Part shown: one piece after another, positions 18,643 through 27,784 of the stretch
How the letters are laid out: every line of letters starts with the position of its first letter
How positions within the stretch are numbered: position 1 is the first letter of the stretch
NCBI RefSeq assembly: GCF_005845215.1
Contig: NZ_SPHO01000005.1
Span: 248,001 to 312,000, forward strand
Source of the DNA: Clostridium sp. 1001271st1 H5
Lineage (GTDB): Bacteria > Bacillota > Clostridia > Lachnospirales > Lachnospiraceae
Direction: 5' to 3'
Length of the DNA: 64,000 nt
Position numbers and translations under genes: made by a program
Notes under the pieces: model-generated
Database searches by the model: none
Seen by the model: only the letters and a program-made list of their open reading frames with translations
What the model was told of the DNA's origin: nothing

Positions 18643-18768
18643 ATGAAGAAGATCAGAAATCAGGTAACCAAGTTTCGCGCCGCTGTTGCCGTGAAAGTCC
18701 TGCAGGCAAAGTATAAACTTTTTGAAAATACCGGGGAGGGGTATGTGGATACCGCGGTCTTTTCTTAA
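18643..18768 (+). pseudogene. 5' fragment of DUF6133-type pilin-like gene, cut by nested element
   Basis: 41 codons encoding a basic N-terminus ending KLFENTGEGYVDTAV, then FS and a stop that come from the inserted element. The missing part (KILLCVVLGALLLAGLYALF and on) is found 12.5 kb away at 31257-31379. Intact relatives are about 75-residue single-span proteins with a GEGYxDTA motif before the membrane helix, here next to a prepilin peptidase gene, so a pilin or pilin-like subunit is likely. The family name DUF6133 is from memory. Confidence 0.85.
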
Positions 18769-18772
18769 CTTC
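18759..18772 (+). repeat. Left terminal inverted repeat of nested recombinase-trio element
   Basis: CTTTTCTTAACTTC here matches 11 of 14 positions with the reverse complement (CTTTTCTGAACCTT) of 31238-31251. The outer flank GCGGTC (18754-18759) codes Ala-Val of the interrupted gene. Confidence 0.7.
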
Positions 18773-18787
18773 AACGACACTATATAA

Positions 18788-18895
18788 ATGTATACGATAT
18801 AGATAGTGGTCAATCCCTTTAAACATAAGGGATTAGTAGAGGAAATGAATCAGGCAGAGACAGTGTTATATTCCCTGTTTCATGTACACGATATA
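18788..18895 (+). repeat. Left subterminal direct repeats of the nested element
   Basis: ATGTATACGATATAGATA (18788-18805) and ATGTACACGATATA (18882-18895) are near-identical direct repeats. The same motif occurs inverted near the right end (31222-31235). They are likely recombinase arm-binding sites. Confidence 0.6.
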
Positions 18896-18921
18896 AACTA
18901 TAAGGAAAGAGGTAGAATCCT

Positions 18922-19152
18922 ATGAAAGAAAAGATGAATTCCATAAAGATAAAGGCAATAAGGCTGTATGCAAGGACGAGCGGTATCCTGACAGATAAAA
19001 GAGGGGAAGGCTACATTGACACGGCCATTGTCATATTGATATCGGTGGTGCTTGGCGCTTTACTGCTGGCCGGATTATACGCCTTATTCGGAGACGTTGT
19101 ACTCCCTGAATTAACAAGGCGTATTCAGGAAATGTTCAATTATGCCGGATAA
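18922..19152 (+). CDS. Element-borne full-length DUF6133-type pilin-like protein
   Basis: 76 residues: a basic N-terminus, GEGYIDTAIV, one hydrophobic helix (ILISVVLGALLLAGLYALF), and the tail TRRIQEMFNYAG. The last 25 or so residues are nearly identical to those encoded by the disrupted host gene at 31257-31379, but the DNA differs at many third positions, so this is not a recent duplication of the local gene. It has an AAAGAGG site and lies just inside the left end, between the subterminal repeats and the recombinases. It probably replaces the product destroyed by insertion. Confidence 0.85.
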   Translation: MKEKMNSIKIKAIRLYARTSGILTDKRGEGYIDTAIVILISVVLGALLLAGLYALFGDVVLPELTRRIQEMFNYAG

Positions 19153-19217
19153 AGGAAGTAAATGGTATGGATTCATGGTATAGTTAGCCTGTGCCAGAGG
19201 CGCGGGAAGGATGAACC

Positions 19218-20372
19218 ATGAAAAAACGATTTCAGGTAAAACGGTTTCTATTTGAAACCACAGCAGGGGATAAGGTCTGCCGCTTTATGCTGACAGACCG
19301 GTTTCTCCCCATGCTGGCGCCAAATCAGTACATTGAGATGAAAAGCATCAATAAACTTGGCACGGGAAAAAGCTACGCCTACAAACTGTGCGTATACTTT
19401 AACTTTTTGCATGAGAAGCATCATACGAATTATGAGGCGGCAATTAACAGACAGGTGTTGGGTTTTGTAGATTATTTGATTTATGGAGATAAGGAAAATC
19501 TGAGGATATTGAGTCTGCAGGAAAGTCTCCGTTACAGTACGTTATCCGGCTATGTGACCGCAATAACAGACTTTTATCGCTGGCTTGACCAGACCTACGG
19601 AAGTGAGATGGTGTTTTACGAAGGAGAGCGCAGGTGTCGTCCGCAGTCCTATCTATATGGGCAAATCTACACCTATCAGTATAAATACCTGATTAACCGG
19701 ATACTGCCCGATGTAAAAGGAAGTAGAGAATACATTAAATGGTATACAGATGAAGAGAAAGCGCTCCTTTGCAGCGGTTTTCATACGCTACGGGATAAGG
19801 CAGTGTTCCGGCTGACGCTGGAGGGATTCCGGATTGATGAGATACTCAGTATGCGTCTCAGTAATTATCAAGCCACGGAACGGTTGATACAGCCCTCACG
19901 CTCCAAGATGAGGCAGGCTGCGGTCAGTGGGTATGAGAATAAGCTTCGTACCGTGCGGATATGTGAAGAGACGGCAAGGGTATTGAATGATTATCTTTTT
20001 GTAGAGCGGCCGTCTGCTGAAAATGAGGGCGGTATCATAAGTGATTGGTTATTCCTTACTTTATACGGGAAATCGATGGGACAGCCGCTCACTTATCATA
20101 ACTATCGCAAAATCCTGAGAGACTGTGCTGAACGCTGTGGCATCTCAGCAGTAAATGTCAGAACTCATAGTGGCAGGAGCACGAAGGTGATGGAGGTATT
20201 GGAGCATAACGCATTACATCCGGAGCAGGAAAAATCAAACATCCAAATCAAGGCTCTGTTTGGATGGTCGCAGATTGATTCTATTCAGCCGTATATGAAC
20301 CATAACAGTGAGATTATGGCCAACGCCGCATACAAGCGCCATAGTAAAAAGGATGGTGGTGGTAATGATTAA
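19218..20372 (+). CDS. Tyrosine recombinase 1 (TnpA-like)
   Basis: 384 residues. N-terminal SAM-like core-binding domain, then a catalytic domain with the first arginine in EGFRIDEILSM (about residue 203), HSGR (His and second Arg, about residue 315), and a nucleophile tyrosine in SIQPYMNH. All expected catalytic residues are visible. Together with the next three genes it resembles the Tn554 tnpABC and RIT organisation. Its end overlaps the next start by 8 bases, implying translational coupling. Confidence 0.9.
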   Translation: MKKRFQVKRFLFETTAGDKVCRFMLTDRFLPMLAPNQYIEMKSINKLGTGKSYAYKLCVYFNFLHEKHHTNYEAAINRQVLGFVDYLIYGDKENLRILSLQESLRYSTLSGYVTAITDFYRWLDQTYGSEMVFYEGERRCRPQSYLYGQIYTYQYKYLINRILPDVKGSREYIKWYTDEEKALLCSGFHTLRDKAVFRLTLEGFRIDEILSMRLSNYQATERLIQPSRSKMRQAAVSGYENKLRTVRICEETARVLNDYLFVERPSAENEGGIISDWLFLTLYGKSMGQPLTYHNYRKILRDCAERCGISAVNVRTHSGRSTKVMEVLEHNALHPEQEKSNIQIKALFGWSQIDSIQPYMNHNSEIMANAAYKRHSKKDGGGND

Positions 20373-22587
20373 AATCACACAGAGAATCACTGCTTCTGCT
20401 GTCTGGGACATTGAGGGAACCGAGGTACGCCTGCCGTATCGGAAGGAGTATCCGGAGCCGGTAATGAGGAAGAAAATTGAGGACTACCGGAGTGTTTTGG
20501 AAAGCATGACTTATGAGCATGACAATATTGGACTTTGCGAAGCGTTTACCGTCTTTGGAGGGATTGCTTTCGTGGCAATCGGACTAACATGCAGGGAAGC
20601 GTTTCTACAATGCTTTTCTTACTATGCAATGCAGTTTGCACGGGAGTGGGCTGATGGAGAAAAGTGTCTGAAAGCTAAATACATTGGCTATGAGTATGTG
20701 TTTGCAAAGATGCTACAAAATGAAGCAATAAGAATTCATTATGATTTCCGATATATCTTAGATCAGGCAAATGGAGGGGATTTCTGCCAAAAGAATGAAG
20801 ATGCTTTTGCAGAGCATTGGATTTCAGTCATGAGACCTCTTATGAAAAGCGGTTCATCTCTTTCAGAAGTGTCAAACCGGGTGGGTGATGTAAGGGTATC
20901 CAGGTATCTAATGCAGATACCAGACCAGACGCTTGCGTATTTAAAAGATATTGCCGGAAGTTATACGCAAAGGCGGGAATTAATCAGCCTTACGAAAATG
21001 AATAACTTTATTCTGGGAAATGACAGCCGGACAGGGTTTGCAGGTGCAGAACCGGACTTTCTGAAGCTACTAAAGCAGATTACAGAGGAAGAAACAGAAA
21101 TCCAGAGGACACGATTTATTAAGGAAAACAGGAAAGAAATGTCGCTGCATAAGGATGTGTGGATTTTATATCAAAGACATGGAACCGGTCTGAAACTGCT
21201 GACTGTGGATTTTCGTAAGGTAAATCAGCCGTCATTCCGAAAAGAGACAAAGTGTTTCCTGAAGGTAAGGTTTTCAGGCCACATACGCGCCAGTGATAGA
21301 AGCCACATCTCCATTTTTAATGCAGTGAACCGGATTTGTGAAATGAATGATTGCATACGGCATTTTTCTGATATCGATCATATAGACGTAAAAAAGCTGC
21401 AGATATCCTTGGAGCAGGAGATGGATCAATCAAAAATCATGACCATGTTCTCTGCCTGCCGAACTTTATACCATTATCTTTGCTCAGACGAGAATGACAG
21501 TAAACTTCCTAAACCTCATAGTAATCCGTTCGAGAGCCTGCATTTTGTAAACGCTAAGCAATATCATAAGAATACACCATATATTCCGGATAAGGTTATA
21601 GAAGAACTTTCTGACCGGCTGGCGGAACTGGATGGGACAGACAGGCTGATATTCCAGATATTCTCCGAAACCGGAATGAGGGCCAAAGAGGTGGCATTTT
21701 TAGAAGCGGACTGTCTTACAACCGCTCGTTATGATGGGGCAGTGAAGCTAAAATATGTCCCTTACAAGACGCTAAAGGCCAGACGCCGCAATGGAATCGG
21801 CGAGTATCATAGTGTTTACATCTCGGCGGAGTTAGCAGATAAAATTAAAAAGCAGATTACTGTCAGTGGGGAACTTCGCAGGGAACATAGTCTTCCTTAT
21901 ATTTTTCTGCATCAGAAGAAAGGCTATAAGGTTGCAATGCTGAATGTAGAGTATTTCATTTCAAAAGTAAATAAGCTGATTCATAAATATGAGATTTGTG
22001 ATGACAGCGGCGAGCTTTGGAACTTTACCAGCAGACAGTGCCGCAAAACACTTGTGGTAAACATGATTGAAAACGGCGCCACCACCATGGAACTTGTCTA
22101 TCAACTGGGGCATTTGAACCAGAGCACAGTCATGCAGTATTATGCGGAAGTTAAATCAGCCAGACTGGCAGAAATGAATACCAAGTTTTTTAAAGAGCAG
22201 TTTCACCTGTTGTTATCCGATGAACAACTTACCACGTTCTCGGAAGAAGAGAGACGGCTCTTATATGTTGATTTTCGTTTGGGAAAGCGCCGTGTAGAAT
22301 TCGGTTTCTGTACAAGGAAACTGTGCGATGGAGCATGTAAAAGCCGCAGCCGTTCTGTCCATTGTGCCAACTGCCCGCATCTGTGCACGGGAATAAAATA
22401 TCTGCCATTCTGGAAAGAATTGCTGCAGTCTCAGGAAGCACGGATGCAGGTATTGATAAAGGGCTATCAACGGGTGGAAGTAGCAGATTATGAAGAATAT
22501 ATAGAGTACCGGCAGGAAATGCAGTTATTGGCTGCTTATAGGAATATCGTTGAGATGATAGAGAAAAGTGGAGGTAGTTGTCTATGA
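20365..22587 (+). CDS. Tyrosine recombinase 2 (TnpB-like), with Cys-rich C-terminus
   Basis: 740 residues from ATG 20365 (the longer frame lies inside the preceding gene). The catalytic domain is near residues 420-630: SETGMRAKE has the first arginine, LGH and MQYYAE the later His and Tyr. The usual HxxR box reads RQCR, so the first histidine is replaced by arginine. A C-terminal cluster FCTRKLCDGACKSRSRSVHCANCPHLC looks zinc-binding. Longer than typical TnpB of about 630 residues. Its TGA overlaps the next ATG. Confidence 0.88.
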   Translation: MIKITQRITASAVWDIEGTEVRLPYRKEYPEPVMRKKIEDYRSVLESMTYEHDNIGLCEAFTVFGGIAFVAIGLTCREAFLQCFSYYAMQFAREWADGEKCLKAKYIGYEYVFAKMLQNEAIRIHYDFRYILDQANGGDFCQKNEDAFAEHWISVMRPLMKSGSSLSEVSNRVGDVRVSRYLMQIPDQTLAYLKDIAGSYTQRRELISLTKMNNFILGNDSRTGFAGAEPDFLKLLKQITEEETEIQRTRFIKENRKEMSLHKDVWILYQRHGTGLKLLTVDFRKVNQPSFRKETKCFLKVRFSGHIRASDRSHISIFNAVNRICEMNDCIRHFSDIDHIDVKKLQISLEQEMDQSKIMTMFSACRTLYHYLCSDENDSKLPKPHSNPFESLHFVNAKQYHKNTPYIPDKVIEELSDRLAELDGTDRLIFQIFSETGMRAKEVAFLEADCLTTARYDGAVKLKYVPYKTLKARRRNGIGEYHSVYISAELADKIKKQITVSGELRREHSLPYIFLHQKKGYKVAMLNVEYFISKVNKLIHKYEICDDSGELWNFTSRQCRKTLVVNMIENGATTMELVYQLGHLNQSTVMQYYAEVKSARLAEMNTKFFKEQFHLLLSDEQLTTFSEEERRLLYVDFRLGKRRVEFGFCTRKLCDGACKSRSRSVHCANCPHLCTGIKYLPFWKELLQSQEARMQVLIKGYQRVEVADYEEYIEYRQEMQLLAAYRNIVEMIEKSGGSCL

Positions 22588-24101
22588 GTGCGATACCAAA
22601 ACAGAAGTATATTGAGTATTACAAAAAATGTGAGGAAAAACGGTATCGGGATTTTTTAGACAGCTTATCTGATAACATTTCTTTTGACAGTGACAGGTGG
22701 ATCTGTGAGAAGCAGCTTAAAAATCAGTCCCAGCTTCTGAGCAAGGTCACGATTTATTTTTCAATGGTTCCAGAGCAGCATAGAGAGATGGTAAAATACT
22801 TTGCACTGATCCGATTAGTGGAGGGGAAAGGCGTGGGTACAGTTTGTGGAAATGTGGGGAATATCGCCAACTTTCTTCGGTTTATGGCTGATATTTCACT
22901 ATCAGAAATTCAGGTAACAACCGCTTCCCGATTTAAAGAATATTTGGATGGAAAAGGCTACAGTGAAAGTAGCAGAAGCAGTATCTGGTCAGCCGTGGGT
23001 GTTTTTCTTAATCGGATGAGTGATTTTGAAAAAATGAAACTGCCGAATCCTTTTTACAATAATCCCTATCAGTCAAAGCGGCTTGTAGATCAGAAATATG
23101 TACCGGAGTATGTAGCGAAGCAGCTTGACCGGATATTTATGGAAGAGGATATTCCCGTGACAACGCGCTGTATTTACTGGCTGCTGCGGCTGATTCCATC
23201 CAGGATATCGGAGATTCTGGGTATGAAGATTGAATGTCTCAAGCCTTTTGATGGACATTACTGTCTTTTTATTCCTATGTGGAAACAAAATGGCGGGTAT
23301 AAAGAACCAATCATGCGTACTATTCACATCGAGAATAAGGAAATGGGGGGACATCTGATTGCTCTAATTCAGGGGCAACAGATAATGGCAATGTCTTACC
23401 AATGTTATCTGCCGGAAGAGAAGCAAGGGGCGCTGTTTGCATACCGGTCACAGATTCTACAAAATGGCGTTTGGTATTCGGAAAACAGATACAGTGTGGC
23501 ATCATGGCCGTATATATCCTATCAGTTAAAAGAAATTTGCAGAAGATATGATGTACGGGATGAAAATGGAGCAGAGTATGTGGTAACTTCGCACCAGTTC
23601 CGCCATAATGGGGTTACAGACCGGCTCAGGGCAGGGTTTACTCTGCCGCAAATCGCGGAGATGACGGCACACCATGGCACGGCAATGCTTTATGCCTCGT
23701 ATGCGCATCTAAATCTGTTCCCTGAGACAATAGTAGAGCCAATGAAGTATCAGACAGAGGCAGAGAATCCATATGTGCTGTTTGGAGGAAGGATTCTGAA
23801 TATGGATTCCGTTACAGAGTCAAGATTGCTTAAAAATATCCGCGCCCACAGGGTGCCGGGCGGAGTATGTGCTGATATCACTCATTGCAGGAGCGGTGTT
23901 TGGGAATGCATCAGTTGCAGGGATTTTGTGCCGGAAATGGAACAACTGGTATATTTCAAGGAGCAGGCGGCTGATTGGGAATCTAAAGCGGAGAAGTTCA
24001 GGAGCGACAGACAGCTAGCAGATAATTTTACGGCAATAGCCGCAGGATTTAAAGCCATTGTGGAAAAATTGGAAAGAGGGGACGAGGATGAGAAGGAATA
24101 A
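22584..24101 (+). CDS. Tyrosine recombinase 3
   Basis: 505 residues from ATG 22584 after GGAGGTAG. Catalytic residues: LIPSRISEI (Arg), HQFRH (HxxR), AHHGT (His) and LYASY (Tyr). A small Cys/His cluster, CADITHCRSGVWECISC, follows, echoing that of recombinase 2. The order of three overlapping recombinases is the hallmark of recombinase-in-trio elements; all three are usually thought to act together in site-specific integration. Confidence 0.88.
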   Translation: MSAIPKQKYIEYYKKCEEKRYRDFLDSLSDNISFDSDRWICEKQLKNQSQLLSKVTIYFSMVPEQHREMVKYFALIRLVEGKGVGTVCGNVGNIANFLRFMADISLSEIQVTTASRFKEYLDGKGYSESSRSSIWSAVGVFLNRMSDFEKMKLPNPFYNNPYQSKRLVDQKYVPEYVAKQLDRIFMEEDIPVTTRCIYWLLRLIPSRISEILGMKIECLKPFDGHYCLFIPMWKQNGGYKEPIMRTIHIENKEMGGHLIALIQGQQIMAMSYQCYLPEEKQGALFAYRSQILQNGVWYSENRYSVASWPYISYQLKEICRRYDVRDENGAEYVVTSHQFRHNGVTDRLRAGFTLPQIAEMTAHHGTAMLYASYAHLNLFPETIVEPMKYQTEAENPYVLFGGRILNMDSVTESRLLKNIRAHRVPGGVCADITHCRSGVWECISCRDFVPEMEQLVYFKEQAADWESKAEKFRSDRQLADNFTAIAAGFKAIVEKLERGDEDEKE

Positions 24102-24477
24102 AGGACTGCCCAAGCAATTAACTGAGAAACAGGAGCTTTTGCGTCAGCAGTCGATTAATAAGGTTTTGAGAGCGATTGAGCAACTGAAGGCGGAAGGAAG
24201 GAGCGTGACGATTACGGCGCTGGTGGAATTCACAGGGCTTTCCCGGTCTGTATTTTCTAAAGGTCATATCAGGGAACTGCTTGTGGATTATGGATATTCC
24301 GGGATAAAGACGCAGGAGCGTAAGAAAAGTACAAAGAAAGAGAAATTGGCGGATATTGTAGCTGAAAAAGATAGGAAGATACAGGAACTTCGTGCGCAGA
24401 AGGAGGAATTGGAAAGGGAGTGTGAGTTACTGCGAGGGAGGATATTCCTTCTTATGCAGGGGGAAGCAAGAAAATAG
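24088..24477 (+). CDS. TnpC-like small helper protein (DUF6262-type)
   Basis: 129 residues from ATG 24088, overlapping recombinase 3 by 14 bases. N-terminal helix-turn-helix-like part (VTITALVEFTGLSRSVFSK) and a long C-terminal coiled coil (EKDRKIQELRAQKEELERECELLRG). This is the layout of Tn554 TnpC, which influences efficiency and orientation of transposition. It closes the recombinase operon. Confidence 0.8.
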   Translation: MRRNKGLPKQLTEKQELLRQQSINKVLRAIEQLKAEGRSVTITALVEFTGLSRSVFSKGHIRELLVDYGYSGIKTQERKKSTKKEKLADIVAEKDRKIQELRAQKEELERECELLRGRIFLLMQGEARK

Positions 24478-24551
24478 TTGCATAAAACAGCTGCTTTTAT
24501 TTTATGAAAATATAAATGTACAAATAAATACGGAAAAAACAAAATTAGATG

Positions 24552-24579
24552 TTGATTTATTCGCGAAATGGCATATAAT
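24552..24579 (+). promoter_or_regulatory. Probable promoter of the cargo operon
   Basis: TTGATT (24552-24557) and TATAAT (24574-24579) with a 16-base spacer lie in an AT-rich gap 43 bases before the RloA-like start. Confidence 0.5.
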
Positions 24580-24621
24580 AAGATTAAGAGCGTAAAAGAG
24601 TGTGAAATGAAGGAGAGTGCC

Positions 24622-25917
24622 ATGCTGATACAGTTTAACTTTAAAAATTTTAAATCCTTCCGGGATGAGGTATCCCTGGATTTGTCGGCTACAAAGATAA
24701 CGGAGCATGAAGATCATGTGGTGGAGATGGCAAATGATAAGTTGCTGAAGGTTGCGGCCATCTATGGTGCAAATGCCAGCGGAAAGTCTAATATTTACGA
24801 TGCTTTTAAATTCATGAGCTATTATGTGGAGGAATCCTTTAAGTTTGGCGGTGAAAGCGACAGCAGGCAAAAAACAGATTCTGCTTACATCAGGGTAAGC
24901 CCGTTTTTGTTTGACAGCAAGAGCAGGAGTGAGGAATCAACCTTTGAAGTATTCTTTGTTGATAATTCGGAGAATACGGGAAAAATTTATCAGTATGGGT
25001 TTGCGCTACAGAATGACGAAGTGGTGGAGGAATGGTTTTATTCCAAGGCCAAGACAGCGAGAAACCGATATAAGACTATTTTTTACCGAAAAAAAGGAGA
25101 TGAACTGGAAGTAAACGGGCTGCCAAAGAGTAGTATTGAAAATATAAAGGTCGCATTGGAAAAGGAGACTCTGATTGTATCGCTAGGGGCAAAGCTAAAG
25201 ATATCGAAACTGAAAAGGGTAAGAGACTGGTTTTTGAATAACGAGGTTGTGGACTTCGGAAATCCCGCAGAGAACTTTTTCCGTTCTCAGGTGCTGCCGA
25301 AAGGTTTTACCACCAGTAGAGAAATACAGAGCAATGTAGTAAACTATTTTGCATCATTTGATAATGCCATTTGTGATTTTAAAGTGGAGGAAGTTCAGCG
25401 GGAAATTGAAAAAGAGTCCGATCTCAGTTATAAGATTGACGCATTGCATAAGATGGCGGATTGTGATGAATTTGAATCTATTCCGTTGAAAAGTGAATCC
25501 AGTGGGACGCTAAAGATGTTTGCCTTATATCCATCTTTGAAAGAGGTGCTTGATAACGGCGGAACCTTGTTTGTAGATGAACTGAATGCAAGGCTTCATC
25601 CGTTATTGGTCAGAAACATTATATTGACCTTTTTATCACCGGAAATCAACACCAATCATGCGCAGATGATTTTTACCACACATGACATCTGGCAGTTATC
25701 TAATGAGCTGTTGCGCCGGGATGAGATATGGCTGGTGGACAAGAATCAGGATGGGGTTTCCGATTTGTATTCCCTTGCTGATTTCAAGGATGAAGACGGA
25801 AATAAGGTACGCCGTGATGAAGCGTTGGCGAAGAATTATCTGACGGGCAGCTATGGCGCTATCCCTGCGCTCCGACCTATGGAAATGTTAAAGGGGAGGA
25901 ACACGGATGGCGAATAA
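24622..25917 (+). CDS. RloA/AbiLi-like AAA (SMC/ABC-type) ATPase
   Basis: 431 residues from ATG 24622, chosen for the GGAG six bases upstream; an earlier ATG at 24607 is possible. Starts MLIQFNFKNFKSFRDEVSLDL, typical of RecF/SMC-like ATPases; Walker A is YGANASGKSN at about residue 47, the signature-like SSGTLKMF and Walker B TLFVDELNARLHP come near residues 290-325, and TTHD is the switch histidine. In RloA/RloB and AbiL systems such an ATPase works with an RloB partner in phage defence. Overlaps rloB-like by 11 bases. Confidence 0.88.
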   Translation: MLIQFNFKNFKSFRDEVSLDLSATKITEHEDHVVEMANDKLLKVAAIYGANASGKSNIYDAFKFMSYYVEESFKFGGESDSRQKTDSAYIRVSPFLFDSKSRSEESTFEVFFVDNSENTGKIYQYGFALQNDEVVEEWFYSKAKTARNRYKTIFYRKKGDELEVNGLPKSSIENIKVALEKETLIVSLGAKLKISKLKRVRDWFLNNEVVDFGNPAENFFRSQVLPKGFTTSREIQSNVVNYFASFDNAICDFKVEEVQREIEKESDLSYKIDALHKMADCDEFESIPLKSESSGTLKMFALYPSLKEVLDNGGTLFVDELNARLHPLLVRNIILTFLSPEINTNHAQMIFTTHDIWQLSNELLRRDEIWLVDKNQDGVSDLYSLADFKDEDGNKVRRDEALAKNYLTGSYGAIPALRPMEMLKGRNTDGE

Positions 25918-26572
25918 GAGCGGAGGAAAGCCTAGCGACCGCAGGGCCGGAAAGAGGAAAGACCGGAATCAGCGGATGGGGCAGAGAGTACCGGAACTGG
26001 GATATTACCTGATTGTGACAGACACTGAAGAGACGGAGAAGAATTACTTTGAGGGACTTCGTGACAGTATACCGGCGGAATTGAAAGATCGGCTGATTAT
26101 TAAGGTAGAAAAGGCTAAGACGGTAGAACTGGTGAAAAGAGCTTTGGAGCTTGTCGGAAAAGAATCACAATACCGGATACCATGGATTGTGTTTGACCGG
26201 GATCAGGTGAAGGGATTTGATGAGATTATATGGACGGCGGAGAAAAACGGTGTACATGCCGGATGGTCAAATCCCTGCTTTGAGATATGGATGTATGCGT
26301 ACTTTGGAGAGATGCCTGCAATCAGGGAATCTTATACCTGCTGTGACCGGTTTGCGGATAAGTTTGAGAAGGTTACCAGGCAGAAGTATTATAAGAACGA
26401 CAGGGATGTTTATCGCAAACTGGTACAGTATGGTGATTTTGAACAGGCGGTTGTAGTGGCGGAGAGAAGCCTGAAGAAGTGTGTGGATGACGGGAAGAAG
26501 CTGCCATCGGAGATGTGGCCGGCTTGTAAGGTGCATCGGTTGGTGGCGGAGATAATCTATAAGACAATATAA
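25907..26572 (+). CDS. RloB/AbiLii-like protein
   Basis: 221 residues. Basic disordered N-terminus, then YYLIVTDTEETEKNYFEGLRD and IPWIVFDRDQVKGFDE, and NPCFEIWMYAYFG, which match the RloB family pattern. The conserved acidic residues (TDTEE, FDRD) suggest a Toprim-like metal-dependent nuclease fold, as proposed for several abortive-infection effectors. Translationally coupled to the ATPase, consistent with a two-gene AbiL-like defence module. Confidence 0.88.
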   Translation: MANKSGGKPSDRRAGKRKDRNQRMGQRVPELGYYLIVTDTEETEKNYFEGLRDSIPAELKDRLIIKVEKAKTVELVKRALELVGKESQYRIPWIVFDRDQVKGFDEIIWTAEKNGVHAGWSNPCFEIWMYAYFGEMPAIRESYTCCDRFADKFEKVTRQKYYKNDRDVYRKLVQYGDFEQAVVVAERSLKKCVDDGKKLPSEMWPACKVHRLVAEIIYKTI

Positions 26573-26596
26573 TGTCGATGAATTGGGGAGGTAAAA

Positions 26597-27778
26597 ATGT
26601 CCAAGAGAAATGGTGATTTTTTTGAAAAAAAGAAGGTATGGTCCGAAATTAAAGACCAATTACTGGGGTGTTATTTAGTGCCGTATTTTTCAAAGATTTC
26701 TATGACAAAGAAACCTGTTTACTATATAGATGCGTTTGCCGGAAAAGGAAAATTTGATGATGGTAGTCCAGGATCTCCGATAATTGCATTAGATATAATA
26801 AGTAAATTTCCAAATAGTAAAATTTGTTCAGCTTTTATAGAATTAAATTATGCAAATGATTTAATGGAAAATATAAAAAGGTATCCAAATACTAAGATTG
26901 TCGAAGGTAGATATGAAGACTACATTGAAAATTTACTTGTAAGTAGAGCAGAACAGAATATTTTTGTATACATAGATCCTTATGGAATAAAATCTTTGAA
27001 ATTTTCTATATTTGAGAAATGGAAAAATCACAAGTTTAATTCTATTGAAATATTATTAAATTTCAATTCATTTGGTTTCATAAGGGAAGCTTGTAACGCT
27101 CTGAATGTTAGGTTTAATTTAAGTGACTTAGATGATGTTTTAATCAATGCAGAACAATTTGATGGTTCAGAAAGAAAGTCTATAAATGAATTAAGTGAAG
27201 TGGCAGGAGGCGATTATTGGAAAGATATTATAGAAGATTATAAAGCAGGTATTTTTGACGGATATGAGGCTGAAAGAAAGTTTATAACTCAATATTGTTT
27301 GAACCTAAGGCGGGTTTTTAGATATGTATTGAATATGCCCATAAGATTAAAAAAGGGTCAGAGACCAAAATATAGAATGATTTACGCAACGAATCACCAA
27401 GACGGTTGTATATTAATGAATGACAATATGTGTAAGCGCTGGGAGGCATTAGAAGAAATACAGAATTATGGACAATTAAGTTTGTTTGAACAGGATGCTG
27501 AAAATAATGTAATAGATGAATCAGAATTATTAGAATTACTTGAAAGAGAAATTAAGCAGATTACAAATTATGTTCATTTCAATATATTCTTGGCAGATTT
27601 TATTATGAAAGTTGGCGTTAGATATTCTCAGGGGGAGGTAACTAAACAGCTTTCAGAATTAGAAAGGACAGGGAAAATTGAAGTACGCAGATATCCCGTG
27701 TATACAGATACAGGGAGAAACTCAAAGTTTTGGTCAGAGAAGAAAGGACAAACTGTTGAATTTAAGTACAGAAAGTGA
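26597..27778 (+). CDS. tcmP: TcmP-type (three-Cys-motif partner) protein
   Basis: 393 residues after GGGGAGG. An N-terminal Rossmann-like domain has YYIDAFAGKGKFDDGSPGSPIIALD (about residues 41-65), then FVYIDPYG near residue 117; both recall methyltransferase motifs and match the family named three-Cys-motif partner TcmP. The C-terminal region has a winged-helix look (GEVTKQLSELERTGKIEVRRYP). The gene is strongly AT-rich, unlike the RloA/RloB pair before it. It lies 7 bases before a gene with a three-Cys motif, the partnership that gave the family its name. Biochemical function is unknown. Confidence 0.85.
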   Translation: MSKRNGDFFEKKKVWSEIKDQLLGCYLVPYFSKISMTKKPVYYIDAFAGKGKFDDGSPGSPIIALDIISKFPNSKICSAFIELNYANDLMENIKRYPNTKIVEGRYEDYIENLLVSRAEQNIFVYIDPYGIKSLKFSIFEKWKNHKFNSIEILLNFNSFGFIREACNALNVRFNLSDLDDVLINAEQFDGSERKSINELSEVAGGDYWKDIIEDYKAGIFDGYEAERKFITQYCLNLRRVFRYVLNMPIRLKKGQRPKYRMIYATNHQDGCILMNDNMCKRWEALEEIQNYGQLSLFEQDAENNVIDESELLELLEREIKQITNYVHFNIFLADFIMKVGVRYSQGEVTKQLSELERTGKIEVRRYPVYTDTGRNSKFWSEKKGQTVEFKYRK

Positions 27779-27784
27779 AAAATC

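Noticed and set aside
18922-19152. Internal pilin copy as simple target duplication
   Set aside because: DNA differs from the split gene at many third positions while the protein C-terminus is nearly the same, so not a recent duplication.
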